From: Anastatus disparis
Lineage: Eukaryota > Arthropoda > Insecta > Hymenoptera > Eupelmidae
DNA: 64,000 nt
Direction of reading: 5' to 3'
NCBI GenBank assembly: GCA_017163975.1
Contig: JAFFSR010000281.1
Coordinates: forward strand, 310,001-374,000
A model generated the notes under the pieces. The model did not search any database, was not told where the DNA came from, and saw only the letters and a list, made by a program, of their open reading frames with translations. The stretch's first letter is position 1, and the number at the start of each line of letters is the position of its first letter. The translations under genes and the position numbers were made by a program. Below, in pieces: positions 14,101 to 24,848 of the stretch.

Positions 14101-14939
14101 TTATATTGTATCTAATAGGGATTTAATGAATTTTCGGAGCAATACAAAAGTTATAAACTATCTTTTGTACAGCGATATTTAGGCTTCACTTTATAGTACA
14201 ATTCACTATTGTCTGTCGATTATTTATGTAATAACAAACCTGTAAAATTATTCTTTAGGAACTTGAGTTTTTTTTATTTTTAAATGACACTTAACGCTAA
14301 TTATGCAAAAAAAGTCATTATCCTTCGTGACGGACAATTTTATTCCGGATTTAACATCTGTTGCGATGTTTTCTGGAGCAAGGATACAATTTACCACGGA
14401 AGATTAAATTTTTTTCATGACGCAATTTATACTAATTAACCGATCCTCATTGTCCTTTTGTTCCATTCTTATTTTAAAATGATTAAATTTTTTTTATTTT
14501 TTTCATTTTTTTTCTTCGTTTCAAGGTTTACGATTTATTCTTATTTTAGTGTGTACACTCAATAATAAAAAGTTTGTTTTGCTCTGTATCCGACGACATC
14601 TTTAAACTTCCTCCTTCTATCTTTGTTCGAAGCAATTCAAAATTGCCGCTTATCAACAAGTCCACTCAGCCGTACACTGACTGCTACCACTTACACTTAA
14701 ATCTAATTTGATAAAAAAATATATTAAATTTTTGTATTTCTTTTCTTCTTTTTTTATAAAAAAAAGGTAAAAAATATCGTCCAGTGTAACTGGTAGTACA
14801 ACAGTACAGCGCAAGTATCGACGTAAAACTACAAGGGGGAGAAATAACGGGTCGCAAGCATCAGCGTCTCGAGGGTTGGAGCGCCGGTTCCGCTTCCTCG
14901 CGTCCTTCGAAGGGCTTTCCTATACCTATCTCTATCTCT

Positions 14940-14970
14940 GGCTTTTGTAAAGCCCGGCTAGCCAAAAGCC
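14940..14970. repeat. 8-bp inverted repeat with internal palindrome, GC-rich
   Basis: GGCTTTTG (14940-14947) and CAAAAGCC (14963-14970) enclose a 15-nt loop, and the palindrome GGCTAGCC spans 14956-14963. It lies in the GC-richest regulatory-looking island of the window. Confidence 0.6.
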
Positions 14971-16254
14971 TGGGACAAGAGAAAGATAGAACTCGCAGAT
15001 ACATATATATCTATTTCTATGCTCAAGGGGGTTGCTTTTCTCCATTACAAGTAGTGGGGAGGAAGAATGAAAAGGAGTTTTACAGGGTAGGGATGTTATG
15101 TGATGACGGAGGGCGGTTTTAAGGGATGCGTGTCCCAAGCGCAGAGAGAAAGAGGGAGAGAAAGTGCAGCAGTAGCAGCATTACATCTGGGCCGACTTAC
15201 ATATATATACATGCTGATATATAGGGGCTCATTCGTCTAGGGAGATGAGATATACTACGAGAGCTTTATTGACAGAACAGAGAAAAGTTGTATATACATA
15301 CATAGGTGTATCTGTATGAAGGGATAGGGGTGAGAGTTGTAACTCTTGATTTGATTATGGAATATGCAATAATAATCATGTAAGATGGATATAGAAAAAC
15401 TTATAAGTATAGAATGTCATAGAACAAATCGATTGATAATGAAGTAAAAGAAAAGTAGATATTAATGCATCGTTAGATTTAAAATCAATTTAGTTAGATT
15501 TTTAAATATACAGGATATGTGTAATCTTTTAATATTTATTTAAAAGAATAAAAAAAAATCATTTAAGAAATGTAATAGTTTGAAAATAATCATATCGTGA
15601 AAAATGTTCGAATAATCTTTGTTTGATCAAAATAGTTGAAATGATACTCATAAATCGATTATTATTAAAGTGGGATTTAATTATTAGATTATAAAGAAGA
15701 TATTTGTTTATCAACATTAAAATTGCATTAAAAATCGTTTAAAAGATTTCGACATTCTCATTGACAAAGAAAAAAAAGTATAAATTAAAAGTACATTATC
15801 TCTTATCAATATTTCCAATTTGCGTTTAAATTTGAGGATGTATTGCCAAAGCTACAAGTGACATTGAAAAATCATGACAAATAATAACTTTTGTGAAATT
15901 TATTACTCAATTTAGGTTTTATTTCCAAAGCCTGAAATTGTTAAGGAAATAAATGAATAAAAATAATAAAAGACCAGTTATGATTGTAATATTAGTAGGT
16001 CATACTTTCTTATCGTTATTATCTTTTTAATTGGCACGAATAACTTATTATTCTCCTTTATTAACAATTTCTTTTATTATACTTCCCATTCCCGTTCATT
16101 TGTGTTTTCTTTTTATTGTTATATACTTTGTATAATTATACATCTTAATGGAAAATTTTACGAGTGTAATTAGTTTCACATGTAGGCTAAATATCAATAT
16201 ATTAATATGTAAAAGTAAAACATCACAATTTATTAATTTTAAAAAAAAATATAG

Positions 16255-16289
16255 ATATATATATATATATATATATACGTATATATATA
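16255..16289 (+). repeat. (TA)n microsatellite
   Basis: A run of TA dinucleotides with one CG interruption. Short open frames on both strands here are artefacts of it. Confidence 0.85.
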
Positions 16290-17075
16290 CACAATTATTA
16301 AAAATTAATGCTCGGATAAGTTTCAACATTGAAAAAATATGTTCGAACGTAATTTCAAAGAAAAAAAATATAAAATTTATCAATAAAACATTAAAAAAAA
16401 GAAATCGAAATATGGTAAACTAAAGGTGTATAGCAACCCCCTAAAACCCTCTCGATGTCGAATAGGTGAAGAGGAGGTGGTTTCAGCTACTATGGAAGGG
16501 CGAATTTTCTCCTTAGGTGGCTTCGGCGTTTAGAACTGTATTCAATCGGGGTTCCGCGAGAAAAAAAAAATATTTTTTTATTTTTCTTAAATAATTTTTA
16601 TAAAAAAATTTATAACTAATTACTTTATATGCAATTTTAATCATATTTTATTATTAAAAATAAAAACTTGTAATATATACTAACGTTCTAATTTTAACAA
16701 TTTTTTTAAATATCTTTTTGTTTTATCGTTGACTTTGCATTGTTTTAATTGATTTAAATTCGTAACATAGTAATTCCTCTGATTTATAAAAAAATGTTTC
16801 TATTATCAACTTATAAAAATAAAAGTTATATTGCTCATAATAATTCATGTTAAATTTAATTTCTGAAATTTGGTCAATGACTTTATATTTTTAAAATTTC
16901 TAAATAAAAAACTTTTTACTTATACTTTTTTTGTTACTTTTCACGAAATTTTCTTCGATTCTCTCTCTAAAAAGAAAAAAAACACCGAAGCCATCGTAAA
17001 GTATAGACGTGTCGAATTTCTGTAGACGATCGATTGAGAAAGTCGCAACTAACGTTTTATGTATATATACAGTCA

Positions 17076-17213
17076 ACGGAAATATATTCTTGGCTGTTCT
17101 TTTTCTTTGATTTGAAAATTCTTCAATCAAAATGAGGAAATTAACGGAACTATTCAATCAAGTCGCGTGATTTTAAAATCAGAGAAAAAGAACACTCAAG
17201 AATATGTTTCCGT
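17076..17213. repeat. Imperfect 38-bp inverted repeat
   Basis: Arms 17076-17113 and 17176-17213 match at 34 of 38 positions (shared core ATATTCTTG..TGTTCTTTTTCT) around a 62-nt loop. No coding function is apparent. The arms are not simple AT, so chance is unlikely. Confidence 0.85.
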
Positions 17214-17610
17214 CGAGGGTACATTCAGAGTGCAGCTTTCTTACAAGGAATCCTTACCAATTTTGTAACCGCGTGTAAAATTAAGAAAATGATATTAGCT
17301 GAAATTTTTAAGGTTTCTTGAATTTTTATATTAGTTAAAGTCTAGATGGAAATTTTATTTTATTTAGTAACAATTTTATTATAAGTTGATAAGATTGTTT
17401 TATAATTTAATTTTTAAATGCAAATAAAAAGCTTGAATTATGGTTTTTAAAATTTAATTTTTACTACATTATTCATGGCTTTTTTCTAAAAATAAATATC
17501 TCGAAAAATTTTTTTTTAAAAAGAAATGTTCAATAAAGAGAATCCAAAAAAGAATTTTTATTTAATATACTAGCAAATCCCATAATGAATTCTACCACAT
17601 ATTATGTACC

Positions 17611-17812
17611 CTTTTTTATTTTATTTAATATCGCTGTATTTCAGCTATCATTGTGATGCTAATTAGCGACGGAGGTCTAGAGTGTGTTTGTGAACTTCAG
17701 CACATGCAACGTACAGTGGTGCTTGTATCTATCGTTTGCCGAGAGCAGGATTCGAACTCGAAAAATCGAGATTATGAATTCATCGCTCTAACGACTGAGC
17801 CACTGAGAACTC
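17611..17812 (-). mobile_element. tRNA-derived SINE, copy 4
   Basis: Nearly full-length minus copy: tail complement TTTATTTAATATCGCTGTATT, core AACTTCAGCACATGCAACGT, B box complement, and CGACTGAGCCACTGAGAAC as the A-box complement. Confidence 0.9.
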
Positions 17813-19104
17813 TTAAATTATGTACCTATTTAGCCGCAAAATAAGAAATAACAATTAACATTTTAGCTACATATTGCAATTTAAGCACCATTAAAGTAAG
17901 CTACATACATGTAAATGGACATAAAAGGGAAACGGAGCTATAGCGAACGATATGGCGACAAGCTGACTGCTGGGATTCGTATACGAACGTTTGTCAGAGG
18001 GGTGAGAACTATCGTATTCACCCTTACAACTTATGTATCTATCTATGCGCATATACACAGATACTTTTTTTCGAAATTTCTTTATTCCATGTATAGGTTT
18101 AAGAAGGGGGCAATAGAATTTTTTTTCTTTTTTCTCTTTGTGCCTGTAACATTAAAGAACGGCCATTTTGTTACAATTTATGGGGTAATATGCAATGTTG
18201 TATTATTGAATCGCTTTTGCGCCTATTTTATTTTCCCTTTATTTTTTTTTATGACGTGGGAAAATTCGATGAGCAATTAAATTTTCGAATGCCATCACGT
18301 ACTGTCGTTTGTATTGTTAATTCATAAATTATGCATTGGTCGATAATTTTTGTAATTACATGTTTATTTATAACCGGAATATTTTAGTTATGACTATTGT
18401 GATAAATTTCGTGAAAAAATAAATGAATGTCAGAGTATTATGCTCGATTTTTCTAGTTGCTTTTCGATTACTTTGTGTTGCATCATTTTTAATAATGTAA
18501 AGCACAGTATTTTCTTTTTATTGCATCAAGTACTCAAAAAACCATGCCTATTCAAAGGTGATAACTTCCAAAATGAAAAATTATTTAAAAGTAAATTAAA
18601 AATTGTACAAATTAAATCTGTAAAAATTAAGACCATATTAATATATACAATTTTTAATTTTATTAAATTTTTTATCGTTTAGTTGCATAAAATTGATCGA
18701 AATTTCGTAAATCAATAATGAAATTGCTTTTGAAAATGATTGACAGTATTCTAGTCATTTTATTAAATAAAAATTTTACCTATAGGTATAAAATTTTAGG
18801 ATAAAATAATATTTCTGTAGTGAATCTAAGTCTACAACATCTATACCTATATAGGTTTACCATTTTTTTATCTCTACTAGAAGCATTAAGTCTATAAATA
18901 ATTTGATTATTGTTGATCCATATCTAAATGATCTGTTCATTAAAAAACTTTAGTTACAATATATTTTAAATTTATATCTTAACACATAAGCATCGTGGCA
19001 TTTAGACCTATAATCAGTTAGGAAAGGCACATACTGTACCAACATTGATCAATTTATCAATTAATTGACAATCTTCATTGTCATATACCTTTAACTTTTG
19101 AATG

Positions 19105-19280
19105 ATGAGGTCGTCAGTGGCTCAATCGGTCTGAGTTCGATTCCCGGTCTCGGATGATTTGTACAAGCACCACTGTACCTTACATGTGCTGCAGTTCACA
19201 AACACTCTGAGAAACTTTCGTCGCTAATTAACATCGCAATGTTAGCATAAATACAGCGACGTTAAATATAATAAAAAAAA
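19105..19280 (+). mobile_element. tRNA-derived SINE, copy 5, anticodon arm deleted
   Basis: TGGCTCAATCGGTCTGAGTTCGATTCCC joins the A box almost directly to the B box, a deletion of about 35 bp. The core and the 3' stem (TCGTCGCTAATT...CAGCGACGTTAAAT) are intact. Confidence 0.9.
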
Positions 19281-19678
19281 ACTTTTGAGATGATAAGGTT
19301 CAATAAATATCGTCTTCGAAAAATTCTCTTTAAAATGTTCATTATTTTTTTTATCAATAAAACAGTCATTAAAATCAATTGACATTGATATTGATATGTA
19401 ATTAGTTCGTACTTCAATATCCTCATTATTGTCTATAATTTAAAAATTTCCTAGTAAACAGTAAGTACAAATAAATTACCAATGGAGGCGTATTATATCG
19501 ATTTTACAATTAAACAACTAATTATATACTATTACATTTGAGAGTTGAACAATAAAAATGAATAGCAATAAAAAAAATTCTAAATATAAAAATCGAATTT
19601 TTATTAAAAATTTTACGACTGTTGTCATTATGTTTACAGTTGTTCAGTTTAGTATCAGTGGAAAATATAATATATATA

Positions 19679-19806
19679 TAGTGGAAATTATAATCAATGC
19701 AATCACCGTTTTGTGGGCGGTGCAATTCATTACTTTAATCTCGGATTGGCTCTGAACGAATTGCAATATTCCCCAATCAACGATAATATTAATTATGATT
19801 TCCACG
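19679..19806. repeat. Imperfect nested inverted repeat
   Basis: Outer arms GTGGAAATTATAATCAAT (19681-) and the complement of ATTAATTATGATTTCCAC (ending about 19804). Inner arms TGCAATTC / GAATTGCA. They form an interrupted stem of about 48 nt around a loop of about 30 nt. The loop contains GATTGG (a CCAAT complement). Confidence 0.6.
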
Positions 19807-20423
19807 TTATGCAAATTCATTAACATAATGAATATATGAACATTTAATAATTTTCTCTAAAAAAGAATATCCTAAAAATGTATTTTAATTAGTTTTTTAA
19901 TTTTTTAGTTTTTCTTTCGGGTTATTCAAAGATTTATAATTAATCTTAAAAACTCCTCTCAACGAAAGGGAAGCTAATGAATTTGAACTTCGACCGTTGA
20001 TTAAACCTTGAAGACTTTTCGTTCACGTTCGAGCAAGTTTGACACGCGTGCGAGAAGAAGAATGAGCTCATACAAAACCAAACCCATATGCCTCTTCGCT
20101 CCGCGTCGCGTTTTCTAAATGTGCAGACTTTCTTAAACGGTTGACTTACTAATAAAGTGAAAAAAAAAAACGTAGGGTAAAACCGGAAATACCAAAGTGT
20201 TAAAAAGTTATATATAGATGGTTATCATAAAAGAAACCTTTGAGCTTAAATTTTATTTATGTCTGAGCATGGTAAACATTAGAAACTTTAGAAAAATCAC
20301 CAAAACTTTAAAACCTTCATTTTTATATTAATTATTATTATTATACTTTTTATTACTATTTCTTTAATAATAAAAATTTAGATTAAAAATAAATCTTAAA
20401 AAAAGTTTATACTTACGTTATGC

Positions 20424-20611
20424 ATTCGGTAGAGCTATGGATTCGTAATCTCGAGGACCTGAGTTCGAATCCCGCTCTCGGCAGTTGATCGATACAAGCA
20501 CTGCTGTACGTTACATATGCCGAAGTTCACAAACACATTGAAACTACCTCTATTGCTAATTAGCTTCACAATGATGGCATAAATACAGCAACGTAAATTA
20601 ATAATAAAAAA
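20424..20611 (+). mobile_element. tRNA-derived SINE, copy 6, 5' truncated
   Basis: Starts within the A box (CATTCGGTAGAGCTATGG). The rest is full length, with 3' stem halves ATTGCT / AGCAACG. Confidence 0.88.
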
Positions 20612-21984
20612 CAAATATAAGATAGAAAATGAAATATTTCTTTTAAAGATCCCAACAGAAAACGAATGTTAAATTATCGTTGTTGGGAAAAACCAAGTGT
20701 TTATTTTATCACAGCTACGTTTCTTTAGAGGAAAATTTTTATCTTAAATATGCATTTAGTTTATTCTAAGCTTGCAAATGAATATTGTTTAAAGTTTTCA
20801 TTTCATGCGCTAAATGTAAATTAGGTATTGCAAGAAAGATAATTTAAATAATGTAAATTTAAAAAAGTAAAAAGAAAAATTTTTTCATGAAGTACAATTA
20901 TTTTAAGTCATACAAAATCAATACGTTTGTTTTCCAATGTTATACTTTTAATATTTTCTAAACAAAAATTTTTTTTTTCATTAATTTTTTCTCGTAGTTT
21001 TCTTTATTAATATTTATATAACATATAAAGAATTTTAAAATTCGTAATTACATAAGCAACTTAAATGTTTGAAAATTCTTTTGCAACTTATCATCATAAA
21101 ACTATAAAGTAAAAAAATAAAAAGGAGAAAAAAAAAGTTTTGAACAATGTGTCATTCTTTACAATATCGTCATTGAGTCAGCAAAACTCATTCTGAGAAA
21201 TGATCTTGTTTAATTCCTGTGTCGAGGGATAAGTGATATCTTTTATCTGTCAACTCGTATAAATTTCAAATATAACTGCCATCTTTTATTTAACGAATAT
21301 AAAATTTAATGAACAAACGATTTTAATATAGAGTGAATTTCTTTCATAAGTTTTTAATTCAAATATTTTAATTTATTCATTGCAAAAAAATTTATCCAGT
21401 ACAAATAAATCGTAATTTTTTTTATGATTTAAAATTTTTTATTTTTCTACATTAAAAATTAATAATATAATTTGATTTTCTATTGGAGTATGAATTTATC
21501 TTCAATATTAAATATTCATTAATTGATATTGAATTAATTAAACTACAATGCATATATAATTAACGCATATTGATATCAACTGTATTAAAATTATTTAAAA
21601 AATCTTTTCAATAGTTGTATTAAAGAAAAAAATATATTACTGCATAGCGATTTACAAAAGAATATTGAAAAAAACGCGTTTACAGGTGAGGTTTACAATA
21701 TACGAAGTATACCAGCAAACGTAACACCTGTTATTTTACCTAACCCCTTTGAATGTTTAATCAGTTATATTTATACTAAGTTTAAGCGCATATTTTAACA
21801 GGTGCAGCATAAACAACTGAATATGTTTTAACACTTGTGTTTTTTCATGTATTTCCCCGGAATACATTCTATTTTAAATTGCAAATAAAAAAAAATATAA
21901 TAAAAGAACCATTTGTATTTATTCTTGAATTTTTTTTTCTTTATTTGAAAGTTGCAAGAAATATATTACGAGTTGGGTGAAGAG

Positions 21985-22176
21985 TATCATCAGAGCGATG
22001 GATTTGTAATCTCGAGGTTTCGAGTTTGAATCCCGCTCTCGGCAGCTGATTGATACAAGCACCGCTGTACATTACATGTGCTTTGTTCACAAACACACTG
22101 ATGATCTCTGTCGCTAAATAGTATCGCATTGATAGCTGAAATACAGTGACGCTAAATAATAATAAAAAAAAATAAA
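21985..22176 (+). mobile_element. tRNA-derived SINE, copy 7, 5' rearranged
   Basis: The A box is missing or replaced (AGTATCATCAGAGCGATGG). From GATTTGTAATCTCGAGG onward it matches the family to the tail. Confidence 0.86.
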
Positions 22177-22639
22177 ATTCAAATACTCTTGACAAATAAT
22201 CTATTTTTTATTTTTATTTTTTCTATATGTTAAAAATTGTATTTATTTCATTATGCTTGTTTTGAAATATATTCTTTTATACAAAGTGAAATCCGAAACT
22301 AAAAATTATAATTTTGAAATCATTCTTTATATTTGGCGCAGTATCTTTTTGAAGCATATTAAAACCAATTTAGTTTCCAATGTTTTTTCTGGTCTGACTC
22401 TTCTTTATTTCTAGATAAATTATTTAATTTTTTTTCTACATTAAGTATTTTATTTCAATCAACTTAAATTACTTATCACAAATAAGATTAATTCAGTTTT
22501 TTATGAATACAAGGCCTCCAAATTAGTTTTCAATCATTCGAAATTTTCAAAATCGTTAATTCCTAGGGAATATTTCTTCCACCCTGTATAAGAAAATGAC
22601 AATCAATTTTGATATAATTTAATCATAATAAAAATCATT

Positions 22640-22829
22640 GAGGTCGTCAGTGGCTCAGTCGGTAGAGCGATAGATTCGTAGTCTCGAGGTTCCGAGTTCG
22701 AATCCCAGTGTCGGCCGATTGATACAAGCATCACTGTTTACATGTGCTTTGTTTACAAACACACTGACAAACTCCGTTGCTAATAAGCATCCCTGTAATA
22801 GCTAAAATACAGCAACGTAAAAAAAAAAT
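22640..22829 (+). mobile_element. tRNA-derived SINE, copy 8 (full length)
   Basis: GAGGTCGTCAGTGGCTCAGT onward, with intact A and B boxes and stem halves CGTTGCT / AGCAACG, followed by an A tail. Confidence 0.92.
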
Positions 22830-24848
22830 CTTTATTTAGATATGATAGAATGAGTTATTTTTTTTTTACAGATTATATTTTTCCATTGGTGTTAAAATAA
22901 CGTTACGTATTTTTATAACATATCTATACACAATCAAAAAAGTAAATTGGATAGAGTTTCGCAAAAATAAATAACGCTCATTTAGATTTAAGATCTGTAT
23001 ATATAAATAAGATATCTTCATATATATACATGTATATATATATATATTCGTATATTAGAAACATCTTTTCTTTATCAATTATACGTAATAGAAACACATT
23101 TACAACTTCTTAAATTATACATCTTCGTGCACAACTAAATAAGTGAACTAGGTTCACTTATGTTTTTTCCTACTATTTTATACAGCGAGGCGCTAGTTTT
23201 CAATAAACTAATTTACTTTTGTGCCAAAAAATAAATTAACCCATTAAACCAAGCATTCGAAATTACTTTTTATTAATCAATAGTATTAATTATTTAATCA
23301 ATCAATTAATTAAAAAATTAAATTATTTAACAATTTGGTTTACAATAATGAAATATAAAAAATTATTAAAGGATGTTGTCAAAAATTTTTATCAATTATA
23401 GTAGTATAGTAAAATGAATTTTTTTTTATCTGAATTAATAAAAATAGCTACAAATGCTTGTTTTATAATGAGCGTTAAACATAATCTATTATTTTTAAGC
23501 GTTATAAAGTCACATTTCATATCACGATTATTTTAAGCGTGAACGCACAGCATCAAACTTCAGTAAATTGGAAATATTGTGAACAAGTTGCAGGAACATT
23601 CAAGCACTTACAATTTTTTTTCATCTTTTTCGCTTGTTTTGTACATAGAAAAATAATATTTGAAATTAATATACAATATGTAGAATATCTTTTCTTTTTG
23701 TCCAAAGAAGCAGTAGGGGAACGTTAGTTTAGAAACGAATGAAAAATATAAACAATAGTCTTGTCTGAATATATTATTAAAACAAAGTATTTTTTTTTCA
23801 ATATAAAAATTAATTGTTTGTACTTTTTTTTAACATATTAAATTATATGTAATCATAATAAAAGAAACATTTTCATACAAAGCGCTTAAAATTCATTGAT
23901 ATTAGAGATTCAGTCTGGATGACTTTTGGCTTTGATATTTTTCCTATCTTACAATTGATTTGAATTATCATTCAAATTAAACATTGTAACGAATGTTATA
24001 CTTCCATCTCTACATCTACTTTTATAAATATATATATATTTTTTTTTTATTTTTCGAATGTTCCATTTGTAATACTTAAAACATATTGTCAGGTGCATTT
24101 ATCGATATTTCATCATAAGCTCACATTTAGTTATTTGTTAAACAGATTTTTATCATTTAAGCAACGAAGATAGACGGTTTATAGAAGTACAATTTTCGTA
24201 TACTGTCCGTATTTTACTAAAATTATCTTTATTTTTGATAATTTTTGTGATATATTAATTTCACATTTTAAAGATAGTAGATAAATTAAGTTACTAATGT
24301 ATTCAACATTATCAACTATAATATCATAAATCCGTAATATGATCAAATATTTTAATTTTTTCGAAATAATTTTTAATTTAATTTACTATTGACTTATTAC
24401 GCATACATACTATATAACAAACATTTTATTTATTTTTAATATTTTAATTTTTAATTCCTACTATCGAAGTGATAATAATAATAATTCATGTTTATTATCA
24501 CGTTTCATAAAGTATGATCTAATGAATTTAGGAATCTTTATAATTAACGTATCCGTGCTTTTATATATAATATATACTAATATGATATACCAAAACTCTA
24601 TACTTACAAATTCACGAAATTACAATGATTTTATATAACTATTTTCATTCCAAGAAAGAAATATTTTGTAAATAGTCATAAATTTTAGATACACCATCAT
24701 TATATGTATGTATATTTGTTTAATTAAAACTGTTTAAAAATTGAAAATATCGATCAAGATAGATGAGGCAATCAAATTGATTTAACAAAAGTAACTATTT
24801 TGTTTCTTTCGTATACTGTAGCTCTTCCTTGAATTTGAATTCATTGCT

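Larger units (their letters stand above)
8891..17610. other. Noncoding region with several regulatory-looking islands
   Basis: No convincing gene. Islands: 9280-9900 (purine-rich, then pyrimidine-rich, with a KpnI-like GGTACCCGGG), 10570-10640 (two CAGCTG E-boxes 40 bp apart), 10840-11480, 13080-14050 and 14580-15360 (CpG- and GAGA-rich, the most promoter-like), and 16423-16570. If these are enhancers or a promoter, their gene is outside the window or is a noncoding RNA. Confidence 0.45.
17813..24848. other. SINE-rich intergenic region downstream of the IAP gene
   Basis: Apart from SINE copies 5-8 there is no gene evidence. GC-richer patches at 17900-18290 and 19930-20150 may be regulatory. 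The last few hundred bases before 24849 probably hold the 3' UTR of the minus-strand IAP gene; a TTTATT (AATAAA complement) lies near 24425. Confidence 0.5.

Noticed and set aside
17653..17844. 63-aa ORF beginning MMLISDGGLECVCELQHMQ (a similar one at 53403)
   Set aside because: Both are reverse-strand translations of the SINE core, which is why they look alike; they are not a gene family.
19558..19826. ORFs of 60-67 aa on both strands
   Set aside because: They arise from the symmetric AT-rich inverted repeat, and their composition is Ile/Asn/Lys as expected for random AT-rich DNA.
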